A DNA stretch of 64,000 nt, taken from contig NZ_AP022332.1 of assembly GCF_009936375.1 (NCBI RefSeq), forward strand, positions 1,054,001 through 1,118,000, in the 5' to 3' direction. Of the stretch, positions 29,393 to 38,858 are shown piece by piece. Position 1 is the first letter of the stretch; each line of letters opens with the position of its first letter. The notes beneath the pieces are model-generated. The model had not been told where the DNA came from and did not search any database. It saw only the letters and a list, made by a program, of their open reading frames with translations. Origin of the DNA: Methylosinus sp. C49. GTDB lineage: Bacteria > Pseudomonadota > Alphaproteobacteria > Rhizobiales > Beijerinckiaceae. Made by a program: the position numbers and the translations under genes.

Positions 29393-31666
29393 TCAGAAGG
29401 GCAGCGGGCCGGTGATCGACACGCGCACGGCCGGCGGCTCCATCGGCTTGAAATGTCGGCCCATCACGCCGACCGAGCAGACATTGCTCGGCGCGACGCC
29501 CGCCTTGCACAGGCCATAGAGCGGATCGGAGGGGATCAACGATCCATAGCCATAGGTTATCATGTCGGAGCGCGAATTGGTGACGTTGAAAGCGTCGGCC
29601 TGAATGCTCCAGCCATTGTCGAAGCGATAGCCGGCGCGCAGATTGAGCGTTCCGGTCGCCGGCGATTTGAAGGCGCCGTCCTCGGTCAGCGGGCGCTCGC
29701 CGAGATAGCGATAGCGCAGCGCCGCGAAGGGGCCGGTCGTCTCGCCCACCTCGATCTGGCCCATGGCGACGATGTTGGGCGAGTCGGGAATGTAATTGCC
29801 CGGGGCGTTGCCGACATAGGTTCCGTAGCCGATCGCATCGGGCGAGAGGAGATCGATCCAGGCCAGCGCCTGCTGCTGGTCGACGCCGCGGAAGCGCGCA
29901 TGAGACAGCGACACGCTGCCCTCCATGCGCAGCCAGGAGGCGGGCGTGTAATGGTTGATGATCTCGACGCCATAGCGCCGGCTCGGCCGGCCGAAGGCCG
30001 TGCTGCCGGAATCGCCCTCGAACTGATTCTCCGAATCATTGTTCAGCCACCAGAAGGCGACCGAGGATTCGAGCCCTTCCAGCAGGCGCGTGGTCCGCAC
30101 GCCGATCTCGGCGCCGCGCTGCTTCACCAGCAGGGGAATGGTCGCCACGTTGGAGCCGTCGGCCGGGCTCAGCCGGGTCACGGTTCCGCGCACGTCGGTC
30201 GAATGCAGCCCTTCGCCGAAATTGAGGAAGAGCTCGGTCTGCTCGAAGGGGCCGATAACGACGCCGACCTTCGGGCTGCCCATCGTCGCCGATTTGGAGC
30301 CGCTGTTCCAAGGGCCGGTCCAGATCGGAGCGCCATTCTCGTCCTTGGGCGCGGAGAGCGGATCTTGCAGGCTGCCGACGCTGGCGGCGAAATAGTCGAA
30401 GCGCACGCCGCCTGTGGCGCGCAGCCAAGGCGTGAAGCGAACCGTGGTGTCGGTCCAAAGGCTCACGCTGCCTTCCGCCACATGGCTGTTGGTGATCGTG
30501 TCATAGGGCTGGCGCCGCCAGCTGTCCTGGAGGCCGAGACGAATATTGTCGTAGCGGCTCTCGAGGCCGATGCGCGACTCGATCGGCAGGCCGGCGAGCT
30601 CGTATTTATAGGCGTGCTGCGCGTTGACGCCGAGCACGGTGCGCCGGTCGAATTGGCGGAACTGGTCGCCGATGTCGGGATGCGACAGGAAATAGGTGAA
30701 ATTATTGTAGAGATCGAGCGTCGAGCGGATGGCGTAGGCTTCCACGCGCGAGGAATGCGCGCCTTCCGTCTGGCTCCAGCGCGCCGAGAGGCTGAAGCGC
30801 GAGGCGTCGCCGCCGTCCGTGCTGTCGACATTGCCCCAGAGCGGCATGATCCCGCCATAGACGGCGCGCGAGGGGATCTGGTCGGTGGAGAACCAGCGGT
30901 TGGCGTAGGCCATTGCGGTGATGGAGACGCCGTCCTCCTGGGTGCCGCGCGACCAGCGCAGCACCGAATTGATCTTGCGCATCTCGTCCGGCCGCGTCCA
31001 CGGGCCGTTATAGATGCTCGATTCGATGGCGGTGAGCAGATTGCCGCCATTCACCTCGAAGCTCTTGGCGCCGAGCAGGCGGCCATAGGCGAAGCTGCCG
31101 CCCGTCGCCCGGAAGAAGCCGCGGTCGAGCTTGTCGATATATTGCATATCGACCGAGCCGGCCGAGGAGAAATCGCCCTTGTCGGCGTAATAGGGGCCTT
31201 TGCGGCCGACGACGGAGGAGAGCAGCTCCGGGATCAGGAAATTGGCGTCCGCATAGCCCTGGCCGTGGCCATGGGTGCGCATATTGATCGGCATTCCGTC
31301 GAGCGTCAGCGAGAAATCGGTGCCGTGGTCGAGCTGGAAGCCGCGCAGAAAATATTGGTTCGCCTTGCCCTCGCCGCTGTGCTGCGTGACCGAGAGGCCG
31401 GGGACGATCTCGAGCGCCTCGCCCGGCCGCGCGAAGGGAACGGCGTTGACCTGCTGGCCGCTGAAGACGGTCTCGCTGGCCGCCTCGACCCGCACCTTCG
31501 CCTTTTGCGCGTCTTCCGCGCGCGCCGCCGCCGCCGCCGGCGTCCCGGCTGCGATCGGCGCGCCGACGTCTATGTCCGGGAGAGCCTCCTGGGCGATGGC
31601 GCCGCCGCCGAAAAGGGCGACCGCCAGGGCCAATGCCGAAACTTCGCCAATTCGCCGGCCAATCAT
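29393..31666 (-). CDS. TonB-dependent outer-membrane receptor, probably nickel-regulated
   Basis: The 757-residue protein starts MIGRRIGEVSALALAVALFG at 31666, behind GAGGGGGCGGAG, with a signal peptide ending near GAIAQ. A plug domain (residues about 45-180) has FARPGEALEIVPGLSVTQHSGEGKANQYFLRGFQLDHGTDF-type features and GMPINMRTHGHGQGYADANF, followed by a 22-strand barrel ending in aromatic PLPF. Such receptors import scarce ligands with TonB energy. A perfect NikR operator lies 12 bases upstream of the start, and nikR is the next gene upstream, so nickel or a nickel chelate is the best-supported ligand class. Other metals cannot be excluded. Confidence 0.9.
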   Translation of the reverse strand: MIGRRIGEVSALALAVALFGGGAIAQEALPDIDVGAPIAAGTPAAAAARAEDAQKAKVRVEAASETVFSGQQVNAVPFARPGEALEIVPGLSVTQHSGEGKANQYFLRGFQLDHGTDFSLTLDGMPINMRTHGHGQGYADANFLIPELLSSVVGRKGPYYADKGDFSSAGSVDMQYIDKLDRGFFRATGGSFAYGRLLGAKSFEVNGGNLLTAIESSIYNGPWTRPDEMRKINSVLRWSRGTQEDGVSITAMAYANRWFSTDQIPSRAVYGGIMPLWGNVDSTDGGDASRFSLSARWSQTEGAHSSRVEAYAIRSTLDLYNNFTYFLSHPDIGDQFRQFDRRTVLGVNAQHAYKYELAGLPIESRIGLESRYDNIRLGLQDSWRRQPYDTITNSHVAEGSVSLWTDTTVRFTPWLRATGGVRFDYFAASVGSLQDPLSAPKDENGAPIWTGPWNSGSKSATMGSPKVGVVIGPFEQTELFLNFGEGLHSTDVRGTVTRLSPADGSNVATIPLLVKQRGAEIGVRTTRLLEGLESSVAFWWLNNDSENQFEGDSGSTAFGRPSRRYGVEIINHYTPASWLRMEGSVSLSHARFRGVDQQQALAWIDLLSPDAIGYGTYVGNAPGNYIPDSPNIVAMGQIEVGETTGPFAALRYRYLGERPLTEDGAFKSPATGTLNLRAGYRFDNGWSIQADAFNVTNSRSDMITYGYGSLIPSDPLYGLCKAGVAPSNVCSVGVMGRHFKPMEPPAVRVSITGPLPF

Positions 31667-31678
31667 CTCCGCCCCCTC

Positions 31679-31706
31679 GTATGATTTTTTTATTATCAGA
31701 TCATAC
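31679..31706 (-). promoter_or_regulatory. NikR operator (GTATGA-N16-TCATAC)
   Basis: GTATGA at 31679-31684 and TCATAC at 31701-31706 are separated by exactly 16 bases, the E. coli NikR operator consensus. It lies directly upstream of the TonB receptor ribosome-binding site and 64 bases beyond the 3' end of nikR. Ni-bound NikR here would block transcription of the receptor when nickel is plentiful. The spacer is T-rich and unlike the surrounding GC-rich DNA. Confidence 0.88.
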
Positions 31707-31770
31707 GAGCGCGGCCGTGGCAACGACCCGCTTACGGATTTACCCGCAGCGTTGCATTTGTGTCACAGCC

Positions 31771-32229
31771 TCAAGCGTGGCTGTGGCCGTGGTGGGGCTT
31801 TTGCGTGGAGGCGCCCTCCGGCGAATGCGCCTCGGCCGGGGCGACGACGAGCTGGCCATATCGCACGCCGCGCTCGCCGATCACATGCTGCGCGAAATGC
31901 TCCACCTCGGATTTGGGGCCGCGCAGCAGCGAGACCTCGAGGCAGGTCTCGGCGTCGACATGCACATGCAGTGCGGCGATGGAGAGGTCGGCGTGGCTGT
32001 GATGGTCGTGCATCAGCCGCTTCGACAATTGCCGGGTCTCGTGATCGTAGAGATAGACGAGCGCGCCGATGCAAGGGCGGTCGCGGTCGTCGACCTTGGG
32101 CTTTTTCAGCAGGCCGGCGCGCACCAGATCGCGCACCGCCTCGGACCGATTTTGATGCCCGCCGGCCTCCATATACTGGTCGAGAGCGGCCATGAGATCA
32201 TCGTCGATGGTCATGGTGACACGCTGCAT
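31771..32229 (-). CDS. nikR: Nickel-responsive regulator NikR
   Basis: The 152-residue protein starts MQRVTMTIDDDLMAALDQYM at 32229. The N-terminal ribbon-helix-helix (residues 1-50) is followed by an ACT-type nickel domain with HDHHSHADLSIAALHVHVDAETCLEVSLLRG; the H, HxH and Cys match the high-affinity square-planar nickel site. A His-rich tail (EAHSPEGASTQKPHHGHSHA) ends the protein. It is a nickel-dependent repressor. Its predicted operator sits at the neighbouring TonB receptor gene, and hupE is divergent. Confidence 0.95.
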   Translation of the reverse strand: MQRVTMTIDDDLMAALDQYMEAGGHQNRSEAVRDLVRAGLLKKPKVDDRDRPCIGALVYLYDHETRQLSKRLMHDHHSHADLSIAALHVHVDAETCLEVSLLRGPKSEVEHFAQHVIGERGVRYGQLVVAPAEAHSPEGASTQKPHHGHSHA

Positions 32230-32403
32230 ATCGGACGCTCCCCCCGCGCGGCTGTCCAGTCCGGGCCGCATCTCCTTGTTTTTTACCCGTCCGGGCGCGG
32301 TCCCGCAATCGCGCGCCGCCGGCGCGGCGCGGTCTTGTCCATTTTCGTGGCGTCGGGCATTGTCGCGGCCCCGCCCTTCAGGCTTGCCCGGAGTCCTTCG
32401 AAA

Positions 32404-33522
32404 ATGAGCTGGTCGTCGAAATGCCTGCCGATCGTCGTCGCCGCATTGCTCGCATCGATTGCGCCGACCTTCGCCCATACGGCGGATATTTCCACCGCCA
32501 AGATCACGCCCGAGAAGGATCGTTCCTATCAGGTCGACGTCGGCTTTCTGGCGACCGATCTCGAGCGCATTTTCTCGCAGACCATGGCGGAGCGCGCCGG
32601 CGTCGAGCTGTCGCAGCCGGGCGTGCTGGAGACGCAGATCGGCAAGCTCGTTCAGCGCCGCGTCTCCATGCATGACGCCGAGGGACACGCCTGCGCCGGC
32701 CGCGTGGATTACGCCGGAGAGGATCCCACCAATGCGGACAGCGCGCTGGTGAAGCTGAAGCTCGATTGCTCCAGCGTTCCCGGCCAGATTTTCTACGACG
32801 CAAAGGAGCTGCTCGGCGCCGCCGGCTCCAGGGCCAAGCATCTCGTCACCCTGACCGGCGACAACGCCGGCGAGACCATGCTCTATCCCGCCGATCCGCC
32901 GCTCGATCTGTCGAAGCCGCTGGAAACGGTCTGGCAGCTGATGTGGAAATTCGTGCAGGCCGGCGTCGAGCATATTCTCACCGGCTACGATCATGTCTGC
33001 TTTCTGATTGCCATTCTTCTATGGGCGACGCGCGTCTGGCCGGTGGTGAAGATCGTCACCGCCTTCACCGTTTCCCATTCGATCACGCTGTCGCTGGCGG
33101 CGCTCGATATTGTGACGCTGCCGTCGCAATGGGTGGAGGCGGCGATCGCCGCTTCTATCATCTATGTCGCGGTCGAGAATTTCGTCTCGCGCCGCGTCGA
33201 CGGGCGCTGGCGCGACACGTTTCTCTTCGGCTTCATCCATGGCTTCGGCTTCGCCAGTAGCTTGAAGGAGCTCGGTGTGCCGGCGAACGCCGTGCTGCCG
33301 GCGCTCGCCTCCTTCAACATAGGCGTCGAGCTCGGACAAGTGGCGATCGTGCTGGTCTTCGTGCCGGCGCTGCTCTTCATCGACAAGCAGACCGGCGGCA
33401 AGCGCAGCCCGCGGCTCGTCTACGCGCTGTCGGGCGTGATTGCTCTCGTCGGCGCCTATTGGCTGCTGGAGCGCGTCGGCGCGCTGGATTTCATCCTCGC
33501 GCATCTCGGCCATTCGGCCTGA
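32404..33522 (+). CDS. HupE/UreJ family membrane protein, possible nickel permease
   Basis: The 372-residue protein starts MSWSSKCLPIVVAALLASIA at 32404, with a signal peptide ending near FAHTA. A periplasmic domain of about 160 residues is followed by a C-terminal membrane domain with several helices and the motif GVEHILTGYDHVCFLIAILLWA, FTVSHSITLSLA, and FGFIHGFGFASSLKELG. This is the HupE/UreJ-2 form. HupE proteins can carry nickel. Divergent to nikR by 174 bases, so a nickel role is the best inference; no NikR box was seen in that gap. Confidence 0.85.
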   Translation: MSWSSKCLPIVVAALLASIAPTFAHTADISTAKITPEKDRSYQVDVGFLATDLERIFSQTMAERAGVELSQPGVLETQIGKLVQRRVSMHDAEGHACAGRVDYAGEDPTNADSALVKLKLDCSSVPGQIFYDAKELLGAAGSRAKHLVTLTGDNAGETMLYPADPPLDLSKPLETVWQLMWKFVQAGVEHILTGYDHVCFLIAILLWATRVWPVVKIVTAFTVSHSITLSLAALDIVTLPSQWVEAAIAASIIYVAVENFVSRRVDGRWRDTFLFGFIHGFGFASSLKELGVPANAVLPALASFNIGVELGQVAIVLVFVPALLFIDKQTGGKRSPRLVYALSGVIALVGAYWLLERVGALDFILAHLGHSA

Positions 33523-33586
33523 GCGCGGCGGGAGCGCGGCGGCTTCGCGCAGCCGCGCTCCGTCCAAGTGGCGTCGCTCGCCCGGG

Positions 33587-33769
33587 TCATTTGGTGACGA
33601 TGAAGGACCCGAGAATGCCGCCGAGCAGCGCGCCGATGATCACCGTCCCGATCGCGGCGGGAAAGCCGACGACGCCGGCGCCCATCACGGCGCCGAGCAC
33701 GGCTCCGACCCCCGCGAAAATATAAGCGTTCCGCGTCATCAGGCGGTCGACTTGGTCTTCTTCGGCCAT
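33587..33769 (-). CDS. Small glycine-zipper membrane protein
   Basis: A 60-residue protein, MAEEDQVDRLMTRNAYIFAG, with two closely spaced Gly/Ala-rich membrane segments (VGAVLGAVMGAGVVGFPAAIG and VIIGALLGGILGSFI). The acidic N-terminus is soluble. GGAGAGAACC precedes the start. No family is recognised with confidence; it is described as a hypothetical integral membrane protein. It is convergent with the HupE-like gene. Confidence 0.7.
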   Translation of the reverse strand: MAEEDQVDRLMTRNAYIFAGVGAVLGAVMGAGVVGFPAAIGTVIIGALLGGILGSFIVTK

Positions 33770-33901
33770 GGTTCTCTCCGTTGTTCTCTCTCGCTGGCCC
33801 TCGGACGCAGGGCTGGCTCCGCATGTCTCTAGCTAGCGCGCGCCACACGGCGGCAAGGGCGGGCCGCGGAAGCCTCACGCGAAATCGCCGATTCGATTAG
33901 G

Positions 33902-34615
33902 ATGACGCCCATGACACCGGATGATCTCGTCTCGCGCCTCCTCTATCGGGATGGGCTGATGCTCGTCGTCGACAAGCCCGCCGGCCTGCCCGTGCATCGC
34001 GGCCCCAAGGGCGGCGAGAATCTGGAGGACCATTTCGACGCGCTGCGCTTCGGCCTGCCGCGCGCGCCGGCGCTCGCGCATCGGCTCGATCGCGACACCT
34101 CCGGCTGCCTCGTGCTGGGCCGCCACCGCAAGGCGCTGGAGCGGCTCGGCAGACTGTTTCACGACGGGCGCATCAAAAAGACCTATTGGGCGATCGTCGA
34201 AGGCGCGCCTTCCGCGGAGGAGGGCCATATCGACATGGCGCTCGGCCGGCTCGATTCGACGCGCGGCTGGTGGATGCGTCCCGATCCGCTGGGCCAGCCG
34301 GCGCAGACGGATTGGCGCGTGCTGGGCCGCGCTCGCGACGCGCAGGGCAATGATCTCGCCTTCCTCGAGCTGAAGCCGCAGACCGGCCGCACGCATCAGC
34401 TGCGCGTTCATTGCCAGGCCATGGGCTGGCCCATGCTCGGCGATCCCGTCTATGGCCATGGCAAGCGCGATGGCGCGCCGCCGCTGCATCTTCACGCGCG
34501 CGAGATCGACATTCCGATGCGCGAGAACAAGGAGCGCATCGTCGTGCGCGCCCCGGCGCCCGCGCATATGCGCGAAGCGCTGGCGCTCTGCGGATGGCGC
34601 GCGGAGGCGGAATGA
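33902..34615 (+). CDS. RluA-family RNA pseudouridine synthase
   Basis: The 237-residue protein carries the catalytic motif LAHRLDRDTSGCLVLGRHRKALE with the essential Asp, then KTYWAIVEGAP, TDWRVLGRARD, LKPQTGRTHQLRVHCQAMGWPMLGDPVYG. It lacks an N-terminal S4 domain, like RluA. It isomerises uridine in rRNA or tRNA, but the exact target cannot be read from sequence. Its stop overlaps the start of the next gene by four bases (ATGA). Confidence 0.93.
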   Translation: MTPMTPDDLVSRLLYRDGLMLVVDKPAGLPVHRGPKGGENLEDHFDALRFGLPRAPALAHRLDRDTSGCLVLGRHRKALERLGRLFHDGRIKKTYWAIVEGAPSAEEGHIDMALGRLDSTRGWWMRPDPLGQPAQTDWRVLGRARDAQGNDLAFLELKPQTGRTHQLRVHCQAMGWPMLGDPVYGHGKRDGAPPLHLHAREIDIPMRENKERIVVRAPAPAHMREALALCGWRAEAE

Positions 34616-35241
34616 CCACGCCGGTTCGCATCTGTTTTTTCGGCGACAGCTTCGTCAATGGAACCGGCGACGACGATGGTCTCGGCTGGGTGGGCCGGCT
34701 CGTCTCGCGTGCGCGCCGGGGCGGGCGGGACGTCACCGCCTATAATCTCGGCGTCCGCCGCGACACCAGCGCCGATATCGCCGCGCGCTGGCGCGAGGAG
34801 GCGCGCCGCCGTCTGCCGGCGGGCGCCGACGCGCGTTTGCTGTTTTCCTTCGGCGCCAATGATTGCGTGGAGGAGGAAGCGGGCCGTGCGCGCGTGCCGC
34901 TCGAGGAGACGCTAGTTCACGCGGAGCAAATGCTGCGCGAGGCCGCGACGCTCGCGCCCGTATTGATGGTCGGGCCGTTTCTGCCCGGCGCCGCGCGCAT
35001 CGATCACCTGTGCCCGCAATTGCAAAAGCTCTGCGCCGAGCTGCAAATTCCCTATATCGAGATGCGCGGCTTCTCCGCGCGTTGCGGCGTGCTTTTGCAG
35101 GAGGCGGCCGCCGGCGACGGCGCCCACCCCAATAGCGGCGGCTATGCGGCGCTGGCCGATTTCATCGGCGCCGCGCCGCAATGGCGCGATTGGCTCGATG
35201 GCGCGCTCACGTCCGCCAAGGATGCGCCGGCAGATCGCTGA
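34612..35241 (+). CDS. SGNH/GDSL hydrolase
   Basis: The 209-residue protein begins [20 protein letters not shown] with the block I GDS motif, has [14 protein letters not shown] (block III) and [17 protein letters not shown] (block V, D..H). It is a small serine esterase or lipase without a signal peptide; substrate unknown. It is translationally coupled to the pseudouridine synthase and its end overlaps the convergent GlcG-like gene by 35 bases. Confidence 0.9.
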   Translation: MTTPVRICFFGDSFVNGTGDDDGLGWVGRLVSRARRGGRDVTAYNLGVRRDTSADIAARWREEARRRLPAGADARLLFSFGANDCVEEEAGRARVPLEETLVHAEQMLREAATLAPVLMVGPFLPGAARIDHLCPQLQKLCAELQIPYIEMRGFSARCGVLLQEAAAGDGAHPNSGGYAALADFIGAAPQWRDWLDGALTSAKDAPADR

Positions 35242-35641
35242 CGCCGACGACGGCGACGCCGGCCTGCGCGACGGCGTGGTCATTCTCCACCGAGCTGCCG
35301 CTGACGCCTATGGCGCCGACCAGCACGCCATCTTCGTCGACGATGGGCAGTCCGCCGGGGAATGTGATGAGCCCGTCATTGGAATGCTCTATGCCGAAGA
35401 GCGGACCGCCCGGCTGCGACAGCTTGCCGATCTCGCCCGTCGGCATGCCGAAGAAGACGGCCGTCTTCGCCTTCTTGATCGCAATGTCGATGCTGCCGAC
35501 CCAGGCGTCGTCCATGCGATAAAAGGCTTTCAGATCGGCGCCGGAATCGACGACGGCGATGCACATTTTCGTGCCCAGCTCGGCGGCGCGCTTGCGTGCG
35601 GCGGTGATGGCGGCTTCCGCCGCGGCGATATTGACATGCAT
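35207..35641 (-). CDS. GlcG/HbpS family protein
   Basis: The 144-residue protein [20 protein letters not shown] has the family pattern [48 protein letters not shown] and [37 protein letters not shown]. GlcG and HbpS relatives bind haem or small ligands in some species; here the role is unknown. Start 35641 follows GGAGAGCCCCCG. It is convergent with the GDSL gene. Confidence 0.87.
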   Translation of the reverse strand: MHVNIAAAEAAITAARKRAAELGTKMCIAVVDSGADLKAFYRMDDAWVGSIDIAIKKAKTAVFFGMPTGEIGKLSQPGGPLFGIEHSNDGLITFPGGLPIVDEDGVLVGAIGVSGSSVENDHAVAQAGVAVVGVSDLPAHPWRT

Positions 35642-35712
35642 CGGGGGCTCTCCTCGTCGCGCGACGCTGCGACACGACACAAATGGCTACGCCGAAGTCC
35701 CTTTCAAGTCCG

Positions 35713-37386
35713 TCACCTTTGGGTGATCGGCGCCGGCTGTGTCACAATGTCGCGCTCCGCCGGCCATTTCACGCGATAGGCGAGGCGCAGCTCTTTCGTC
35801 TCGCGCGGCTTGGCGTCGAAGCTCCAGCCCATCACGCCGCGCTTGTCGGCGATCTGCTTTATCGTGGGAGCCGTCGTCTGCGGCAGCGTCTCGACCGTGA
35901 TCGCTGTCGTCTCCGAAAACGGAATCTGATCGACGACCGTCACCGGAACGATGAAATCATGCAGATTCTCGACCGTCGTCTTGAAGTCGCGCGTCTCATA
36001 TTTCGTCTGGCCGAACCAGCTCGGCTCATTCTCGAGGCGCTTGACCGGCGCGCGCGCGACCTTGATCTTGTCATCCGCGCCGAAGCCGAGTTGCACCGCC
36101 TCGCCCGGCGCGACGAAGGCGATGCGGCTCTGCCCCACATGCATTCCGTCGCGCTGCACGGCGACAGGGCCGGCCAGCAGCGGGGCGTCCTCCTCATTGA
36201 GGATTCGCGCCTCGAGAAAGGCCGTGGGATCGAGCGCCGGCGCGATGCGCGCGGCGAGCGTCGGCGTCATGCGGCGCGAGGAGAGAATGAAGCTTTTCGT
36301 CGTTCCGTCGCCGGGCGCGCCGACGCGGCCGGAGATTTTGAAGCTCGCCTGAAAGGCGGTGGATTCCAGCGCGGCCGTCTGCTGCTCCACCGGCGCAGGC
36401 TCCGGCGCCGCAGCGGCCGCCATCGGCGCTTCCGCCGATTTGCGCATCTGCCGCTCCATCGCGACGGGCGCCGCAGGCTTCGCATAAACGATCGGCGGCT
36501 CGTAAAAGCTCACCCGTTGCGGCTGCACATCGGGCGCCGCTGCGCCGCGATGCGCGCGCGTCGTCGAGACGGAGAGCGTGACATCGTTCCAATCCTCGCC
36601 CGTGCTCTGCGTCACCGCGGCGCGGCGGATGAATTCGAGCTGCGGCTTGCCCTCCGCGCCGCTGGTCTCGAGCCGCGCGTCATAGGCGGGCCGCCAATAG
36701 GCGCCGGAAACGAGATAGGAGAGGGACAATTGCAGCCGGCCGCCGCTCGCCGATTCGACCGCTATGGCGACCTCGCGCGAAGGGCGCCGCGGCGCGCGCG
36801 CGCCGGTTCCCGCCTCCAGCGCGTGAATCTCGTCGTCGAGCTCCTTCGCCTTGACGCGGGCGCCGCGCAAGTCCTCGCCGGTTTTGGTCAATGCGGAGGC
36901 GATGGCGTCGAAGGCTCCGCTCCATTCGCCGATCGCGAGCGGCCGCGTCTCCGGGCCGAGCTTCTCTGGGCTCGCCTGCGAATAGCGCGCGATCATGGCC
37001 TGCTTGGCGGCGAGCGCGTCCAGCGTCACTTGCAGGCTCTCGCGCGCGCCGCGCAATTGCTTCAGCTTCGCTTCGATCGCCGTGTCCGGCGCCTGCGTCT
37101 CCGCCGGCGTGAGCCGCGCCTCGACGGCGCCGATCGTCACGCGCCCATTCGCCTCGCCGGAGACGCGCAGCGAATCGGCGTCGAGCGCGAAGGGAAGATT
37201 TTTGAGGAGGACCGTCGCGGAGCCGGCGGGAAGATCGATCGTCGCTCTACGCGTGACCGTCGCTGCGTCGGGATGGACGATGACGCCGTCGATCGTCGAT
37301 GTCGCCTCCACGATCGTCTCCTTCGCCCACGCGGAGGATATAGCGATCGAAGACACGCAAACGAGCAAAAGCACGCGAAGCCGCAT
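35713..37386 (-). CDS. DUF4139 (mucoidy inhibitor-like) protein
   Basis: The 557-residue protein begins MRLRVLLLVCVSSIAISSAW, a signal peptide, then a DUF4140 domain (VTRRATIDLPAGSATVLLKNLPFALDADSLRV), a coiled-coil stretch (TAIEAKLKQLRGARESLQVTLDALAAK family), and a C-terminal DUF4139 domain with LSLSYLVSGAYWRPAYDARL and YETRDFKTTVENLHDFIVPVTVVDQIP. It is expected in the periplasm or outer envelope; function is not known. A Pro/Ala linker lies around residue 310. It is downstream of no obvious partner. Confidence 0.88.
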   Translation of the reverse strand: MRLRVLLLVCVSSIAISSAWAKETIVEATSTIDGVIVHPDAATVTRRATIDLPAGSATVLLKNLPFALDADSLRVSGEANGRVTIGAVEARLTPAETQAPDTAIEAKLKQLRGARESLQVTLDALAAKQAMIARYSQASPEKLGPETRPLAIGEWSGAFDAIASALTKTGEDLRGARVKAKELDDEIHALEAGTGARAPRRPSREVAIAVESASGGRLQLSLSYLVSGAYWRPAYDARLETSGAEGKPQLEFIRRAAVTQSTGEDWNDVTLSVSTTRAHRGAAAPDVQPQRVSFYEPPIVYAKPAAPVAMERQMRKSAEAPMAAAAAPEPAPVEQQTAALESTAFQASFKISGRVGAPGDGTTKSFILSSRRMTPTLAARIAPALDPTAFLEARILNEEDAPLLAGPVAVQRDGMHVGQSRIAFVAPGEAVQLGFGADDKIKVARAPVKRLENEPSWFGQTKYETRDFKTTVENLHDFIVPVTVVDQIPFSETTAITVETLPQTTAPTIKQIADKRGVMGWSFDAKPRETKELRLAYRVKWPAERDIVTQPAPITQR

Positions 37387-37463
37387 GGGCCGCCTCCTCG
37401 AGGGAAAGAAGGCGGCATCCGGCCCTATGCTTATGTCCTTTTCGCGGCGGCTCCCGTCCTGCT

Positions 37464-38735
37464 CTATCGCTCGGCTTTCGCCGCGGGCGCGGGCCGGTCG
37501 GTCAGCGTGTGAAGAAAGGCGACGATGGCGTCGATCTCGCCTTCGTCGAGCCGCGGCGTTTCGCCCGGCTTGCGATCATAAGGAACTTCCTTGACGTTCA
37601 CATTGTCGTGGAACTTCTCCGGCAGATCGTCGTATTTCGCGGTCGCGCCCTCTTTCTTGGGATACCAGCGCGCAGGATCGGTGTCGCGCGTCGCATAGAA
37701 GGCCACGACATCGCGCAGACTGGCGAAGGCGCCATTGTGCAGATAAGGGCCGGTGACGGCGATGTTTCGCAAGGTCGGCGCCTTGAACTGCCCGCAGAGG
37801 CCGTCGATGGCGTAGCCCTTGGGCGCGACCTTGGCGAGGCCGTCGCGCTTGCAGAGGCCGAGATCGACGAATGCCGGGTCCTTGTTGTCCGGTATGGCGG
37901 CGTTGCGCGGCGCGCCCAGCGCATCATAGCTGAAATCGGTGAACAGCCAGTCCTGCGGATGGCGCGACTTCTCCTCGCCGACATGGCAGGCGATGCAATT
38001 GCCTTTCTTTTTATCCTTGAACAATGCGAAGCCCTTCGCCTCCTCGGCGGTCAATTTCTCGCGCCCGCGCAGAAAATCGTCGAATTTGGACGAGAAGGGA
38101 TGAAAGCGCTCGCTGCTCTCATAGGCGGCGACCGCGCGCGCCAATTTGTCGAAGGCCGCATCGCTTTCGAAGAGCTTTTCGCCATAGACGCGCCGCGCGA
38201 GATCGGCGTAGGCGCCGGATTTTATCTTCTCGACCACGGCGGCTTTCGACGGATTGTTCATCTCGCGCGGATTGAGCAGCGGCCCTTCCACTTGCGCGGC
38301 GAGATCATCCGCGCGGCCGTCCCAAAATTGTCCGCCGACGGGAACCAGCTCGGTCTCGCCGGTCTCCTCGTCCTTCTTCTTCATGAAATGAAAGCGCGGG
38401 CTGAAGGAGACGTAAGCGAGCGAGGGCGTCTTGCGCGTTCCGAGCGCATCCGGCCTGCTACCGCGCGCCAGCGCCGCGATCGGCGAGCCATTATTGCCCT
38501 GAAACGCCTTGGCGGGATCATGGCAGGAGGCGCAGGAGAGGCCCGCCGGTTCCGAGAGAGTCTTATCCTCGAAAATTCGTTTCCCCAGCAGCTCCCGCTG
38601 CGAGAGGCGAGCCTCATCGGCCGCTCGCGCATCGCTCGTCGTCGATTCGAGGCTCGCCGCCGGCGAGGCCGCAGCGAGCAGAAAGAAAAATGCGCGCGAC
38701 AATGTCGAGAGGCGCGATCGAGCGGCGAGCGCCAT
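37464..38735 (-). CDS. Di-haem cytochrome c peroxidase (MauG family)
   Basis: The 423-residue periplasmic protein has a signal peptide, then two c-type haem motifs: CASCH in AGLSCASCHDPAKAFQG and CIACH in GNCIACHVGEEKSRH. KTPSLAYVSFSPRFHF and APTLRNIAVTGPYLHNGAFASLRDVVAFY are typical of bacterial CcpA/MauG-type enzymes. It reduces hydrogen peroxide or oxidises protein substrates with electrons from small cytochromes. It lies apart from the xox cluster, but a methylotroph link is possible. The C-terminus has an Ala/Pro-rich tail. Confidence 0.92.
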   Translation of the reverse strand: MALAARSRLSTLSRAFFFLLAAASPAASLESTTSDARAADEARLSQRELLGKRIFEDKTLSEPAGLSCASCHDPAKAFQGNNGSPIAALARGSRPDALGTRKTPSLAYVSFSPRFHFMKKKDEETGETELVPVGGQFWDGRADDLAAQVEGPLLNPREMNNPSKAAVVEKIKSGAYADLARRVYGEKLFESDAAFDKLARAVAAYESSERFHPFSSKFDDFLRGREKLTAEEAKGFALFKDKKKGNCIACHVGEEKSRHPQDWLFTDFSYDALGAPRNAAIPDNKDPAFVDLGLCKRDGLAKVAPKGYAIDGLCGQFKAPTLRNIAVTGPYLHNGAFASLRDVVAFYATRDTDPARWYPKKEGATAKYDDLPEKFHDNVNVKEVPYDRKPGETPRLDEGEIDAIVAFLHTLTDRPAPAAKAER

Positions 38736-38858
38736 AGTCAGTTTCTCCGATCGCGAGAGGGAACTCTCCGAATGAGCGGCGCGCGAAATCTAGTGAAGGA
38801 GCGCTAATCCCGTCAAACTCCATAGATTGGATCGGTTCCAAACAATGCTCTCGACCCT

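Noticed and set aside
29453-31684. Plus-strand open frame opposite the TonB receptor
   Set aside because: It is antisense to a complete receptor with signal peptide and plug, and has no recognisable domain.
32230-32403. A second NikR operator between nikR and the HupE-like gene
   Set aside because: I looked for GTATGA and TCATAC half-sites and found none with the required spacing.
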